Positions 51,541-61,846 are shown, counted from the stretch's first letter. The stretch is DNA of 64,000 nucleotides from QHXQ01 sp963788965 (GCA_963788965.1 CAWBIK010000006.1:62001-126000), one strand, 5' to 3'. Numbers and translations: made by a program. The notes: generated from the letters alone by a model not told the origin.

Positions 51541-52538
51541 GCACCCTCACGCGCGACGAACTGAAGCGGCAATTGAAGCAGGGCAAACTCGCGCCGCTCT
51601 ATTTGTTCCACGGCCCCGAAGAATATCTGCGCGAACAGGCCATGCGCGCCGTCACCGAAGCGGCGTTAAAGGACGCGCCGCTGCGCGAGTTCAACGAAAC
51701 GCATTTCAGTCTCGCAAGTGTTGATGTGCAGCAGGCCATTGCGGCAGCCGAGCAGTTGCCGATGATGTCGGCGCGGCGCGTCGTGCGCGTTACGGATTTC
51801 GCCAAGCTCAAAGAGGCGGACGAAGGCGCGCTCTTGCGTTATCTTGCGCGGCCCGTGGAGAGTTCGGTTGTTATCTTCGTCGCGGACGATCTGGACAAGC
51901 GCCGCAAGTTGAGCAAGACGCTATTGGACGCGTGCGCCAGCGTCGAGTTCGCGGCGCAGACGGACAACGAACTGGCCGTGTGGGCGCGCGACCACTTGAA
52001 GCGCGCGGGTGCTGAAGCCGACGAGCGGACGCTCAGGCAAGTTATCGCGCTGGTCGGGCCGAGCGTCCGAAGATTATCGAACGAGTTGAATAAACTTGCG
52101 ACCGCCGCGCTGCCCGCCGGTTACATCACGATGGAGATGGTGGACACGCTGGTCGGGCGCGCGCGTGAGTTGTCGAACTTCGAGTTGACGGACCATTTGA
52201 TCGCGCGTGACAAGCGGCGCGCACTTTCGACCTTGCGCCGCTTGCTGGACGACGGCACAGAGCCGTTGATGCTCGTCGGTCTGATCGCCAGCAACTATCA
52301 CCGGCTCGCGCTCGCCAAAGAGTTGATGACGCAGAGCCGGCCCAAAGAAGAAGTCTTCCGGCTCGTCAACATGCCCTACAGCAAGCGCGAAGACTTTCTC
52401 GCCACTGCGCGCCGCACCGACGCACACGATCTCGCGCGCCGCCTCGCGCGCATCGCCGCCGCCGACCTCGCCATCAAGACCTCGCAAGCCACGCCGCGCC
52501 TGCAACTCGAACTGCTCGTCTGTGAGTTGGCCGATTGA
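51537..52538 (+). CDS. holA: DNA polymerase III delta subunit
   Basis: About 333 residues. Clamp-loader subunit that opens the sliding clamp. APLYLFHGPEEYLREQAMRAV at the N-terminus, FNETHFSLASVDVQQAIAAAEQLPMMSARRVVRV, the DDLDKRRKLSKTLL segment, ERTLRQVIALVGPSVRRLSNELNKLA and the C-terminal LIASNYHRLALAKELM are characteristic. Translation is coupled to lptE by overlapping stop and start. No frameshift. Confidence 0.94.
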   Translation: MSTLTRDELKRQLKQGKLAPLYLFHGPEEYLREQAMRAVTEAALKDAPLREFNETHFSLASVDVQQAIAAAEQLPMMSARRVVRVTDFAKLKEADEGALLRYLARPVESSVVIFVADDLDKRRKLSKTLLDACASVEFAAQTDNELAVWARDHLKRAGAEADERTLRQVIALVGPSVRRLSNELNKLATAALPAGYITMEMVDTLVGRARELSNFELTDHLIARDKRRALSTLRRLLDDGTEPLMLVGLIASNYHRLALAKELMTQSRPKEEVFRLVNMPYSKREDFLATARRTDAHDLARRLARIAAADLAIKTSQATPRLQLELLVCELAD

Positions 52539-52600
52539 AAGGTCAGTAAAAAAAACTCGGCCGGTATCGATCAACTCGTTCACGTTATCAGTTCACGGTT

Positions 52601-52636
52601 AAAAAAACGCCTGCGAGTTATTAGCTCGCAGGCGTT
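52601..52636 (-). terminator. Rho-independent terminator of the lamin-tail-domain gene
   Basis: ACGCCTGCGAG and CTCGCAGGCGT form an 11-base stem with a 7-base loop; on the minus strand seven T follow. Confidence 0.9.
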
Positions 52637-52661
52637 CGAGTTTGCTCAGCAGCGCCGAGGC

Positions 52662-53896
52662 TTACAGTTGTTCCGTTTCGACGTTGACGAAGAAGCGGTA
52701 GCTGCCGCCCGTCTGCACGCCGAGAACAAACTGCACGGCCACGCTTGCGCCGGGCACGAGCGGGTTGTCACGCGTGACCGACTCGACGGTCACAGAGGTG
52801 TTGAGGCCGCCGCCGTTGCGCTGCACAGGCGGTTCTTCCAACTTCGTGCCCCGCACGACGATGGCTTCGCCGTTGCTGAGCGAGGCCTTGTTGTTGGCCG
52901 AACTGAGCAGGCGCACGTCGGCCTGCCCATTCGCCGCGTTGCCCTGCGTCGAGATGTCTATGACGCGGAAGCGCAAGAGCGCGATGGGCGTGCCCGTGTT
53001 GTTGGTGTAGCGCCGCCGAATGGTCAGCGTGCCTTGCGCGCCGTTGGTGACGGGCGTGGTGTTGCGTATGCGGTTGGGCGCGGCGCTCGCTGTGCGTGTC
53101 GGATCGATGAGCGACGCGGGCATAGTCTTGTTGCTCAGCACGGGGCTGACCAAGTTCTCCGGCCCCGGTGCGCCGAGTACGGAGGGAATGTCGAGCGTCT
53201 CCGAAATGTCCGCAGCTTGAACCGCGCCCGCCCCGCCGGTTGTGGGCGCGGTGCTGTTGGTCACGGGGCCGTCGGTGAGAACTAACACGAAGTCGCCGGA
53301 GTTGTTCTCATTGTCCTGCGGCAGACCCGTCTCTTGCCGGCGCACGTAGCTGTGCTCGCGCGTCGTGCCGTCGAAACTCGTGAGGCCGTCGCCTTCCCGG
53401 TAGAGCGGGTCTTTGACGGTGTTGAAGCCGGCCGCGTCGATGCGCGTCTCGAAACTGAACTGCTCAGGCTCGCTCGTGCGGAACAGTGCGATGCCGCCGT
53501 CAACCGGAATGTCGCTGAGATACAAAGCATCGCCCGTCGCCGTCCGTCCTTTGCCGGACGGATAGGCGGTGAGGCTGTAGCCGTTGGCGTTCACGCCGAG
53601 GAAGTGACCGCGCGCCGGGATGACCGTGCCGGTCGGGATGATGAAACGCGGCATGCCGTCAGCAGCAGCCAATGCCCAACCCGCCGAGTTGTCAAGCGGC
53701 TTGACGGTGATGGGCTGATCGGTGTTGTTATAAAGTTCGATGAATTCGTCGCGCGTGCCGGCCGGCCTTGAAAACGAAATTCGGAGATCAGCACGTCGCT
53801 CGCGCTCTGCGCGTGGACCTGCTGTGCGGAAGAGAACGCGACGCCAAAGACTAAGAGTAGCAGCGCCGCGAAGCTATTACGGGCAAGATTAGACAT
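52662..53896 (-). CDS. Secreted lamin-tail-domain (LTD) protein (one indel)
   Basis: About 412 residues. The signal peptide (FAALLLLVFGVAFSSAQQVHAQ) is followed by DVLISEFRF and, after the frame is restored, DEFIELYNNTDQPITV, the LTD signature. GHFLGVNANGYSL and DALYLSDIPVDGGIALF complete the domain. The second half is beta-rich with TLTIRRRYTNNTG and ends PLVPGASVAVQFVLGVQTGGSYRFF. The frame breaks at 53771-53774, where TTTTT seems shortened to TTTT on the coding strand. LTD proteins in bacteria are secreted and often tied to adhesion or nucleic acids, but function here is unknown. A strong terminator follows. Confidence 0.8.
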
Positions 53897-54113
53897 AGTA
53901 CACCCCCAAGGTGATCGTAGTAACAGTTAGGTGTAAATGCTATGTAGAGGAAGCCGGGAAAGACTAACAAAGCACGTGATCGTCGAGAACCCTTTAAGAT
54001 GCATTGCATACGGCGCAGTTGTATGAAGTCATTGCTATTAGCGCGAAAAAGATGTGAAAAAAATGTGTCGGCTTTAGTGATGGAAGTATGGCGCAAGCAG
54101 TAACTAAGCCGAC

Positions 54114-54554
54114 TCAATTTTCGAGCGGGCGCAGATCAGGCTCGACCCAGTTCGCTTTTGCTGTCGGCGACTGGATGAGGGCGCGGCTATAGTGCGCGAA
54201 CAGCAGTTGCGCGTGGCCGTAGTGCGCGCAGAGTTCGTTGGCGAGGTCGGGCAACGATCTATCTGCGCCCGCGTGGTCGAGGAAGTGTTGCACGAGCTTG
54301 AGCCAGAACAGCGTGATCGTCTCGTGGTATTTATCGCCCGCATTATAATGTTTGATGAAGCGCAGCAGTCCTTGCCGCATGCGCGTGGCCGCTTCAGCGA
54401 ACGACGCGTGCGTGAGATACCAGAGCGCGACGGTCAAATGCAGGCGGTGCGTGAAGTCGGCCGGCGCAAGCGTGCAAGCTTCAAATCGGCGCACCAAGTC
54501 TTCGATCTCGGCGACGCTGCTGAAACGGGGCGTGGTTAACGGGTCGTCTGACAT
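54114..54554 (-). CDS. Conserved protein of unknown function
   Basis: About 146 residues, soluble and helix-rich. Notable motifs: EIEDLVRRFEACTLAP, FTHRLHLTVALWYL, GLLRFIKHYNAGDKYHETITLFWLKL and ANELCAHYGHAQLLFAHYS. The many His, Tyr and Trp residues may mark a metal- or ligand-binding helical bundle. I do not recognise the family. It lies alone between the LTD gene and rpsT, all on the minus strand. Confidence 0.72.
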   Translation of the reverse strand: MSDDPLTTPRFSSVAEIEDLVRRFEACTLAPADFTHRLHLTVALWYLTHASFAEAATRMRQGLLRFIKHYNAGDKYHETITLFWLKLVQHFLDHAGADRSLPDLANELCAHYGHAQLLFAHYSRALIQSPTAKANWVEPDLRPLEN

Positions 54555-54624
54555 CTTCGTTCCTTTCTGCGCGCTACAAAGTCGCAGGTTAAAGTCTCGT
54601 GCGCGCGTAGCCCAAGTGACAAAT

Positions 54625-54669
54625 AAAAAAGCAGCGAGGCGGATCGAATTGTTCGATCCGCCTCGCTGC
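54625..54669 (-). terminator. Rho-independent terminator of rpsT
   Basis: Perfect 18-base arms beginning GCAGCGAGGCGG with a 3-base loop, followed on the minus strand by six T. Confidence 0.93.
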
Positions 54670-54691
54670 CTGCGATGGTTCTTAGTGACGC

Positions 54692-54964
54692 TTACTTCGT
54701 CGCGCCCGCTTGGTTGACGCGCGCCGTCAGCCGCGACTTGTAGCGCGCGGCGGCGTTGCGATGCAGCACGCCTTTCTGCACGGACTTGTCGATGACCGAG
54801 ACGGTCTGCGACAGCGTCTCCTGAAGCGCGCCCGCGTCGCCTGTCGTCAGAGCGGCGCGCAGTTTCTTGATCTGCGAACGCATGCGCGTGCGGTTGCTAC
54901 GATTAATGTTGCGCCGGTTTTCGTTCTGACGCATGCGCTTCTCGGCTGATTTATGATTCGGCAT
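54692..54964 (-). CDS. rpsT: 30S ribosomal protein S20
   Basis: About 90 residues, the usual length. The N-terminus MPNHKSAEKRMRQNENRR and the helical, basic body with TRMRSQIKKLRAAL and KGVLHRNAAARYKSRLTARV are typical of S20, which binds 16S rRNA early in 30S assembly. A strong terminator lies 23 bases after the stop. Confidence 0.97.
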   Translation of the reverse strand: MPNHKSAEKRMRQNENRRNINRSNRTRMRSQIKKLRAALTTGDAGALQETLSQTVSVIDKSVQKGVLHRNAAARYKSRLTARVNQAGATK

Positions 54965-55353
54965 TAGCTTTCTCCGTCCAGACCTGTTCTTACTTGTCTA
55001 ATAATTTCGCGTGCCCGCGCGACAGACAGCCGCAACGGCTCCCACGCAAAGGGCAAAGTATAGGGGGCGCATGTGTTAGTGTCAAGCGGTGCGACTCAGC
55101 CGCAGCTTTAAGTTGCGGCTGAGCAGTGCTGCTCGTGAAAGCACGGAAAGATGACTTATTGCGTCGCCTGACGTGTCGATTCGTTGAGATTTCGTCGCCT
55201 GTGTCCCGGCCGTGCTCGGCCTCTTCGTTGACACATGCGCGAGCGTGTAGTAGCGTTTTGCCAGACTCATGTGTAACCGCAATTCTCGACGCCGACGAAC
55301 CTGCGCCCCACGGCCCTGAACCTGCCCCACGACAAGGAGATTAGAGTCTGCCG
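54965..55353. other. Divergent intergenic region between rpsT and phoH with a hairpin at 55095-55123
   Basis: A 389-base gap. It contains CTCAGCCGCA and TGCGGCTGAG arms with a 9-base loop but no T tract. The rpsT promoter and any S20 leader should lie near 54965-55090, and an AAGGAG site occurs 14 bases before the phoH TTG. I found no ORF or RNA gene here. Confidence 0.5.
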
Positions 55354-56308
<955 letters not shown>

Positions 56309-56314
56309 TTAGTA

Positions 56315-56390
56315 GATCGTGAATCGTAGATCGTGAATAGAAGGAAACTTCGTTTTATCTATTCACGATTGACGATTCACGCTTCACGAT
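56315..56390. repeat. Heptamer-word palindrome (CGTGAAT / ATTCACG)
   Basis: The left arm (56315-56340) holds CGTGAAT CGTAGAT CGTGAAT; the right arm (56359-56390) is ATTCACGATTGACGATTCACG and more. It lies between phoH and ybeY inside the run and ends 4 bases before ybeY. Confidence 0.88.
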
Positions 56391-56394
56391 TTTA

Positions 56395-56821
56395 ATGATT
56401 GACGTGGTGAACAGGCAGCGCGGGCGCGCGTTGGATGGTGAACGGTGGCAGGCGTTCACGGCGCGGGCGCTTGATAAGATCGGCGTGCGGGCTGACGGGC
56501 GCGACCGTGGCGTTTGTGTCTGATCGGGCGATGCGGGGGTTGAACCGGCGTTGGCGGGGTAAGCGTGGGACGACGGATGTGTTGTCGTTTCCGGCGGAGC
56601 AGGATGAGTTTGAGCAGTTGTCGGGCGCGACGTTGGGCGACGTGGTTATCTCAGTCGAGCAGGCGGCGCGGCAGGCTGATGAACATGGGTTGACGTTCGA
56701 GGACGAGGTGGCGCAGTTGATCTTGCATGGGCTATTGCACTTGTGCGGTTATGATCATGAGACTGACGACGGCGAGATGAACGCGCTTGAACTGCGCCTG
56801 CGCCGTCGTCTTGGAATATAA
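56395..56821 (+). CDS. ybeY: Endoribonuclease YbeY (one indel)
   Basis: About 142 residues. Zinc-dependent RNase for 16S rRNA maturation and ribosome quality control. The zinc motif HGLLHLCGYDHE (His-x3-His-x5-His) is intact, as is NRRWRGKRGTTDVLSFP. The N-terminus MIDVVNRQRGRALDGERW is in a different frame from the rest; an extra G near 56497-56499 explains this, and correction gives GVRADGATVAFVSDRAMRGLN. ATG 56395 directly follows the palindrome; no strong ribosome-binding site is visible. It sits between phoH and a CNNM-type gene, the common order. Confidence 0.92.
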
Positions 56822-56822
56822 T

Positions 56823-56939
56823 GGCGGTCAGCTTATCAGCGTTTAGCTTTCAGCTAAGATGGAATGGCCGCGGCCTGTTGCCGCGGCAAAGATTAAGGTG
56901 TTGAGGTTGGTTTTAGCTGAAAGCTGATAGCTGACCGCC
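56823..56939. repeat. Heptamer-word palindrome (AGCTGAA / TTCAGCT) with an inner GC hairpin
   Basis: The left arm (56823-56856) and right arm (56914-56939) are made of AGCTGAA, AGCTGAT and AGCTGAC words. Between them lies an extra hairpin CCGCGGC / GCCGCGG. It begins right after the ybeY stop and ends 12 bases before the CNNM gene. Confidence 0.88.
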
Positions 56940-56951
56940 GACAGCTTCTTT

Positions 56952-58305
56952 ATGGAAATCGAGATAGTTATCACATGCCTGCTGCTCGTCGCGTTGACGT
57001 TTCTGGCGTTGATCGACATGGCGTTCGGCGAGTTGAGCGACGTGGGCTTGCGGCGCATGATCGCCGAGGCGGAGGAACGCCCGACCGTGGCGACCACGTT
57101 CCTCGCAGAGATTCTCGATAACCGCTCGCGCTTCCGCTTCACGCTCACGGCTGCGATCCAAATCCTGCTCGTCGCGATCACCGTCCTCGTCACATCAGTG
57201 ACTTATGAGTGGCTGATGGCGCACGGGTGGTTCACGCACGCGCGCTTTATCGTCGGGGCTGCGTTGACGATTCTCGTGCTGGCGGGGCTGTTCCGGCAAC
57301 TGATCCCGCGGCTGATCGCGTCGCGGCGGCCGGAGGGGACGCTGCGACGTTTGCTGCCTGTGCTGCGACCCGTCTACCGGCCGCTGTCGCTGTTGGCCTT
57401 TACGTGGCACAAGTCGTTCGACCGCCCGCGTCGTGCGACCGAGCAGCAGATGGAGAACGGCGGCGCGGAAGAAGAAGAGGAGACGACGGACGACGACATA
57501 CAGGCGCTCATCGACGTGGGCGAAGACGAAGGCATCATCGAAGAGGAAGAGGGCGAACTGCTCCATTCGATCATCGAGTTCGGCGACACGCGCGTCAACG
57601 AGGTGATGACGCCGCGCACGGAGATCGTCGCGCTGCCGCTGACGGCAACCGTGCATGAGGCGCGCGATACGGTGGTCGAGTCGAAGTATTCGCGCTTGCC
57701 GGTCTATCGTGATCAGATCGACACGGTCGTGGGGCTGATCTACATGCGCGACCTGTTGCAATGCTGGTGCGACGGGCGCGAGAACGAGCCTATCGCGCCG
57801 CTCGCTCCGGCCCGTCTTCTTTCGCCGGCGACGAAGCCCGTCGACGAACTGCTCGAAGAGATGCAGAAGTCGCACATGCAACTGGCGATGGTCATAGACG
57901 AGTATGGCGGCGTCGCGGGCCTGGTCACGGTCGAGGACATACTCGAAGAGATCGTCGGCGAGATCGAGGACGAGGACACGGGCGACGGATGAAGTCGTCG
58001 AGATCGTCGAAGGCGACGACGGTTATTACGACGTGCTCGGCTCAACCGAAGTGGGCAAGGTCGAGCGCCTGTTCGACTTGGAGATCGAAGACGACGATTT
58101 CACGACCATCGCCGGCCTCGTCATCAACGAAGTCGGCTACGTCCCGCGCCCCGGCACGCGCCTGACTTTTCGCGGGCTTGACGTCGAAGTGTTGGAAGCG
58201 GACGAGCGCAGGATCGGTCGCCTGCGCCTGCGCCGTGTGCCGGCCGGCACGGCAAACGAAGCGACTAACGGCGACAACAGTGCCGCCGCACGGAGGGCTA
58301 CATGA
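56952..58305 (+). CDS. CNNM/CorC-type transporter-associated protein (one indel)
   Basis: About 451 residues. An N-terminal CNNM-like (DUF21) membrane region has helices at about 4-22, 62-80 and 95-113. Two CBS domains follow (VNEVMTPRTEIVALPL and MQLAMVIDEYGGVAGLVTVEDILEEIVGEI), then a CorC-HlyC transporter-associated domain (GLVINEVGYVPRPGTRLTFRGLDVEVLEAD). The family is linked to Mg2+ and Co2+ efflux. The frame breaks at 57987-57988, where an extra G gives an early stop; corrected, EDTGDDEVVEIVEGDDG continues. Its stop overlaps the next gene by 4 bases. YbeY-CorC linkage is widespread and supports the call. Confidence 0.9.
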
Positions 58306-58508
58306 AAGCGTTGAGATTAATCATTGGCATCGGCGCGCTCGTCTACGCGCTGTGGAGTTTGCTGCACGGCGACTGGTTGCTCTGCATCCAGTACAGCGCG
58401 CTTGGTTGGTCGTTGGTGCTCGATCCGAAACAGCCTGACACGGCTAAACTGCGAACGCGGCTGATGTGGGTGGCGCTGGTGTGCCTGCTGTTACGTCTGA
58501 TCTTCTAG
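58302..58508 (+). CDS. Small membrane protein of unknown function
   Basis: About 68 residues with two hydrophobic segments (LIIGIGALVYALWSLL and LMWVALVCLLLRLIF) joined by a loop with LLCIQYSALGWSLVLDPK. Its ATG overlaps the CNNM stop (ATGA) and it ends 12 bases before the next gene, so it is translated with them. It may be an accessory subunit of the CNNM protein, but no homologue is recognised. Confidence 0.7.
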   Translation: MKALRLIIGIGALVYALWSLLHGDWLLCIQYSALGWSLVLDPKQPDTAKLRTRLMWVALVCLLLRLIF

Positions 58509-58520
58509 CAAGGGGAGCGC

Positions 58521-59658
58521 ATGGCGAAAAAGCGGAGCAAGTTTCTGTCGGGGCGGCGCATCGACCCGCGCCGATTAAGGGCGGCGAGGCGGTCGCCGAC
58601 CTGATTGACGAGACGTTTCTCGCGTACAACGCAGGGCGACTGCGCGAGGCGTGCCAGTTGTTCACGCAGAAGATGCTTGAACCGGACGTGACCGTCGGGC
58701 TGTCGATCACGGGCGCGCTCACGCCCGCAGGGCTTGGCATCTCGGCGCTCATCCCGCTCATGCGCGCCGGCTTCGTCGACTGGATCATCACGACGGGCGC
58801 GAATCTTTATCACGACACACACTTCGGCATCGGCCTCGCGCTCCATCAAGGCAGCGCGCAGACTTCGGACATCGTGCTGCGCGAGGAAGAGGTCGTGCGC
58901 ATCTACGACATCTTCTTCGACTACTCGGTGCTGCTCGATACGGATGCGTTCTTCCGGCGCATCATCGAAGGCGAGGAGTTTCAGCGCGCGATGTCCACGG
59001 CCGAGTTTCATAATCTGTGCGGCAAGTACGTGCGCGAGCGCGAGCGCAAGCTGGGGCTTGAAAACAAGTCGCTCCTCGCCGCGGCCTACGAGTTCGGCGT
59101 GCCGCTCTACACGTCCAGCCCCGGCGATTCGTCCATCGGCATGAACGTCGCGGCGAAGGCTTTGCAAGGCAACAAGCTCGCCTTCGATCCGTCGCTCGAC
59201 GTGAACGAGACGGCGGCCATCGTGCTCGCCGCCAAGCGCGGCGCGATCCACGGGCGCGGCGATAAAGGGCGCAAAGCACGGCGGCAAGCTCGGCGGTCTT
59301 CATCCTCGGCGGCGGCTCGCCCAAGAACTTCATGCTCCAAACCGAGCCGCAGATTCAGGAGGTGCTCGGCATAGACGAGCGCGGGCACGATTACTTTCTG
59401 CAAGTCACGGACGCGCGCCCCGACACGGGCGGCCTGTCGGGCGCGACGCCGGGCGAGGCCGTCTCTTGGGGTAAGGTCGATCCTGATCGTTTGCCCGACG
59501 CGGTTGTATGTTATGTTGATTCGACTATCGCGCTGCCGCTCGTCACCGCGTACGCGCTCGCCCGCCACGCGCCGCGCGAGCTGAAGCGCCTCTACGACCG
59601 GCGCGGCGAGTTGATGGATCTGCTGCTATCGGAATATGACAAGTCGGAACGAAGGTAG
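58521..59658 (+). CDS. Deoxyhypusine synthase-like protein (about three indels)
   Basis: About 379 residues. Related to deoxyhypusine and homospermidine synthases, which transfer a butylamine group from spermidine using NAD. Motifs: DETFLAYNAGRLREACQLFTQKML, VTVGLSITGALTPAGLG, DWIITTGANLYHD, VPLYTSSPGDSSIGMN, ILGGGSPKNFMLQTEPQ, DTGGLSGATPGEAVSWGKV (the Lys matches the catalytic Lys of the family). Frame shifts lie at 58570-58572, 59273-59275 and 59292-59297; corrected, PRPIKGGEAV and KHGGKLGGVFILGGG are restored. AGGGGAG precedes ATG 58521. Bacteria lack eIF5A, so the product is more likely a polyamine; this is inference. Confidence 0.88.
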
Positions 59659-59663
59659 AAGAA

Positions 59664-59739
59664 CAGTGACCAGTGACGAGTGACGAGTCAAGCAACTGCT
59701 TGCTCGTCAACTCGTCACTCGCTCGTCACTTGGCACTGA
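59664..59739. repeat. Heptamer-word palindrome (GTGACGA / TCGTCAC)
   Basis: The left arm (59664-59694) holds CAGTGAC CAGTGAC GAGTGAC GAGTCAAGCA; the right arm (59698-59739) is the inverse with TGCTTGCTCGTCAACTCG and TCACTCGCTCGTCAC. Loop is 3 bases. It stands between two plus-strand genes. Confidence 0.88.
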
Positions 59740-59748
59740 GGTTAATGC

Positions 59749-60217
59749 ATGGGGAAAACGATCACGGATGATCAAGCACGCGTGTTGTACGATTGCGCGA
59801 AGTGCCCGGCCTTCTGTTGCGCCATCTACGACCGCGTGCAGGTGACGAAGCGCGACATCAAGCGTCTGGCGAAGCACTTCGGCGTCACGTATGAAGTGGC
59901 CGAGCGGCGTTACACGACGCTGTGGCAGAAAGAGCCTGTGCTGCGGCGTAAGGCCGATCACATCTTCGGCAAGGCGTGCAAGTTTCTCGACCCGGAGTCG
60001 CGCGGCTGCACGATCTATCACGCGCGGCCCGGCCGTTTGCCGCGAGTACCCGGCGCGGCGGCGTTGCGTCTATTACGATATGATCCAGTTCGAGCGTAAG
60101 CAGCAGGCGGACGAGTCGGTTGTGCCGCTCGTGCAGATCACCTTCGTCAAAGGCATGACGAAGCGGCTGCACCGGAAAGAGTACGAGAACGTCTGGGAGT
60201 GGACGCCGGAAAGTTAA
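59749..60217 (+). CDS. YkgJ-family cysteine-cluster protein (one indel)
   Basis: About 156 residues. The Cys-rich cluster of the YkgJ (UPF0153) family is present: CAKCPAFCC near residue 17, CKFLDP, GCTIYHARP and, after the frame is restored, AVCREYPARRRC. The eight Cys presumably bind a metal or Fe-S centre. The frame breaks at 60030-60032, where one extra G is read; corrected, VCREYPARR continues and the protein ends TPES at 60217. Function of the family is unknown. It lies between two palindromes. Confidence 0.85.
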
Positions 60218-60289
60218 TGATGAATGCGGAAGGATGAATAGCAAACAGCTTGTCTGTCATCCATCCTTCATCAGTCATCGTTCATCATT
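60215..60289. repeat. Heptamer-word palindrome (GATGAAT / ATTCATC)
   Basis: The left arm (60215-60240) is AATGATGAATGCGGAAGG and ATGAATA; the right arm (60258-60289) is CATCCATCCTTCATCAG and TCATCGTTCATCATT. It contains the stop codon of the preceding gene and lies 22 bases before the next. Confidence 0.8.
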
Positions 60290-60310
60290 CATTTCGCATC
60301 GGAGGTTATC

Positions 60311-60535
60311 ATGCAGGAATTTCTTTCGGGGATGACGGGTAAGCGGCTGGACGTTTACTGCGGCGGGGCGTCGAGCTTGCGGGGTGAGGTGTTGAAGGTC
60401 GAAGGCGGCGTGCTGCACATGAAAGGCGACGAAGGCCAGTTGTGCTACGTGTCCGTCGAGCAGATCATCGTCGTGTGGGAAGCACGCGACGACGACGAAC
60501 GGCGCGCGGGCTTCGTGCCGGGCCAGCTTAAGTAA
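60311..60535 (+). CDS. Small Sm-like beta-barrel protein (MM0924-like)
   Basis: About 74 residues. LSGMTGKRLDVYCGGASSLRGEVLKVEGGVLHMKG and CYVSVEQIIVVWE form an Sm/Hfq-like strand pattern, where a short barrel with a bent second strand is followed by a phi-V-x-phi-E strand. Such proteins have been noted as MM0924-type in bacteria and archaea. RNA binding is possible but not shown. A GGAGG site lies 7 bases upstream of ATG 60311, and a strong terminator follows. Confidence 0.68.
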   Translation: MQEFLSGMTGKRLDVYCGGASSLRGEVLKVEGGVLHMKGDEGQLCYVSVEQIIVVWEARDDDERRAGFVPGQLK

Positions 60536-60560
60536 CAAGCCACTGCACACAAAAACAATA

Positions 60561-60604
60561 CCGGCCGGCGCTTGAAGGGGGAACTCGAAGCGCCGGCCGG
60601 TTTT
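60561..60604 (+). terminator. Rho-independent terminator after the Sm-like gene
   Basis: CCGGCCGGCGCTT and AAGCGCCGGCCGG form a perfect 13-base stem with a 14-base loop, followed by TTTT. Confidence 0.92.
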
Positions 60605-60627
60605 GCTTGCACGAACAAAGGGGGAAC

Positions 60628-61233
60628 TTATTCGGCTAGCAATGGCGTGGGCAGGGGCACGCGGCGGAAGCCGACGATGCGCTCGGACCAGTACTCGTTG
60701 AACGGCGAGTAGGTCACGCCCTGACTCGAAGAAGCATGATAGAAACCATCGGGGCCGGCGACGATGCCGACGTGCTTCAAGTTGTTGAAGAAGACGAGCG
60801 TGCCGAACTTGTATTCGTCGCCGGGCTTGGGCACGCCGAACTGCGACCAGAAGCCGCGTGCGCTACCGCGCTCGAAACTGATCCCCGCCTCGCGGAAGAC
60901 GCTCCACACAAAGCCTGAGCAATCGAACACGCGCGGGCCCGACGAACCGTAGACATAAGGCGCACCGATGCGTGCGTCAATCGCCGAGAGCATCGTCTGG
61001 TTGAAGCGCAAGATGGTGGGCGCACCGAGCGTCGGCTTGAACACGTCCACCTCTTCGGGCTTCGCTTCCGAGACGAGATAGATGTCGTTCTCAAGCCGGG
61101 CTGTCCCTTCGGAGTCGAGGGCTTTGGCGACCTGACGGGGGCGCGTGTCAGTCTGTGCAACGGCGCTGAGCGCAAACAGACAGAGGGCTAAGCACGCGAC
61201 GAGCGCTTGGGGGAACAGTTGTCTCACGGGCAT
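60628..61233 (-). CDS. Secreted NlpC/P60-type cysteine peptidase
   Basis: About 201 residues. The signal peptide (LVACLALCLFALSAVAQ) is followed by about 55 residues and an NlpC/P60 domain. The catalytic Cys is in RVFDCSGFVWSVFREAG, the His in KHVGIVAGPDGFYHASSS; APYVYGSSG is the usual start of the domain. These enzymes cleave peptidoglycan stem peptides. It converges on the Sm-like gene with a terminator between. No frameshift. Confidence 0.9.
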   Translation of the reverse strand: MPVRQLFPQALVACLALCLFALSAVAQTDTRPRQVAKALDSEGTARLENDIYLVSEAKPEEVDVFKPTLGAPTILRFNQTMLSAIDARIGAPYVYGSSGPRVFDCSGFVWSVFREAGISFERGSARGFWSQFGVPKPGDEYKFGTLVFFNNLKHVGIVAGPDGFYHASSSQGVTYSPFNEYWSERIVGFRRVPLPTPLLAE

Positions 61234-61573
61234 GTAGGGGAACTAATGCTCCTTACCTTTAAACTCGTTACTGCTTTTTCCGGGAACTGCTTATGTGGGA
61301 GGATTGGCGCTGCCTAAATCGCAGCAACAAGTGGATAGTAATCAACACTTATGGCCGGCCAAGAGGCAATGTGACCGTTTTGTGACATGGCACAAGGCAC
61401 ATCTAGCGATTGCACGGAAACTGTCCGATCAGTGCGTTGTGACGAGTTCGACGTAAGACGCGTAAACACAGACGGCGAAGCGCAAGTGCAAGAAACGTAT
61501 GCGGTCATCCTGACGGCGACTCTGGCAAGAACTGGTCGGTGTATGAATAGCAGCACACCCACAAGTCGCACTC

Positions 61574-61846
61574 GATCCACACAAGTTTTCGCCTGATCCA
61601 AACGAATCTGCGCGTGATCCACGTCGATCTAAATGTGATCCACGCCTCCCAAACAGTGATCCACGCCCGGCAAAACGTGATCCATGCCTCCCCAAACATG
61701 ATCCACGTGCCCCCGGCACTGATCCATGCGTCCCAAACACCGATCCACGTCGAGCTTGACCTGATCCACGCCTGTCCGCGCGTGCTCCATACCCGCCCAC
61801 GCGTGCTCCACGCCTGTTTTCACCTGACCCAAGCGGTCACATGCAA
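61574..61846. repeat. Thirteen-unit 21-bp tandem array with GATCCAC core
   Basis: The 695-base gap 61234-61928 contains thirteen units of exactly 21 bases with no indel. GATCCAC (or GATCCAT, GCTCCAC, GACCCAA) recurs at 61574, 61595, 61616, 61637, 61658, 61679, 61700, 61721, 61742, 61763, 61784, 61805 and 61826. The following two heptamers vary, often GCCTCCC then AAACAGT-like. It ends 82 bases before the next gene. Nothing else definite is seen in the gap. Confidence 0.95.

Noticed and set aside
52662..53592. The lamin-tail-domain gene as a short cytoplasmic protein starting inside this interval
   Set aside because: A signal peptide and the start of the LTD signature lie upstream in another phase up to 53896 and join after one base is restored.
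61574..61846. CRISPR array
   Set aside because: Period of 21 bases is too short, there are no unique spacers of 25-40 bases between identical repeats, and no cas gene is nearby.
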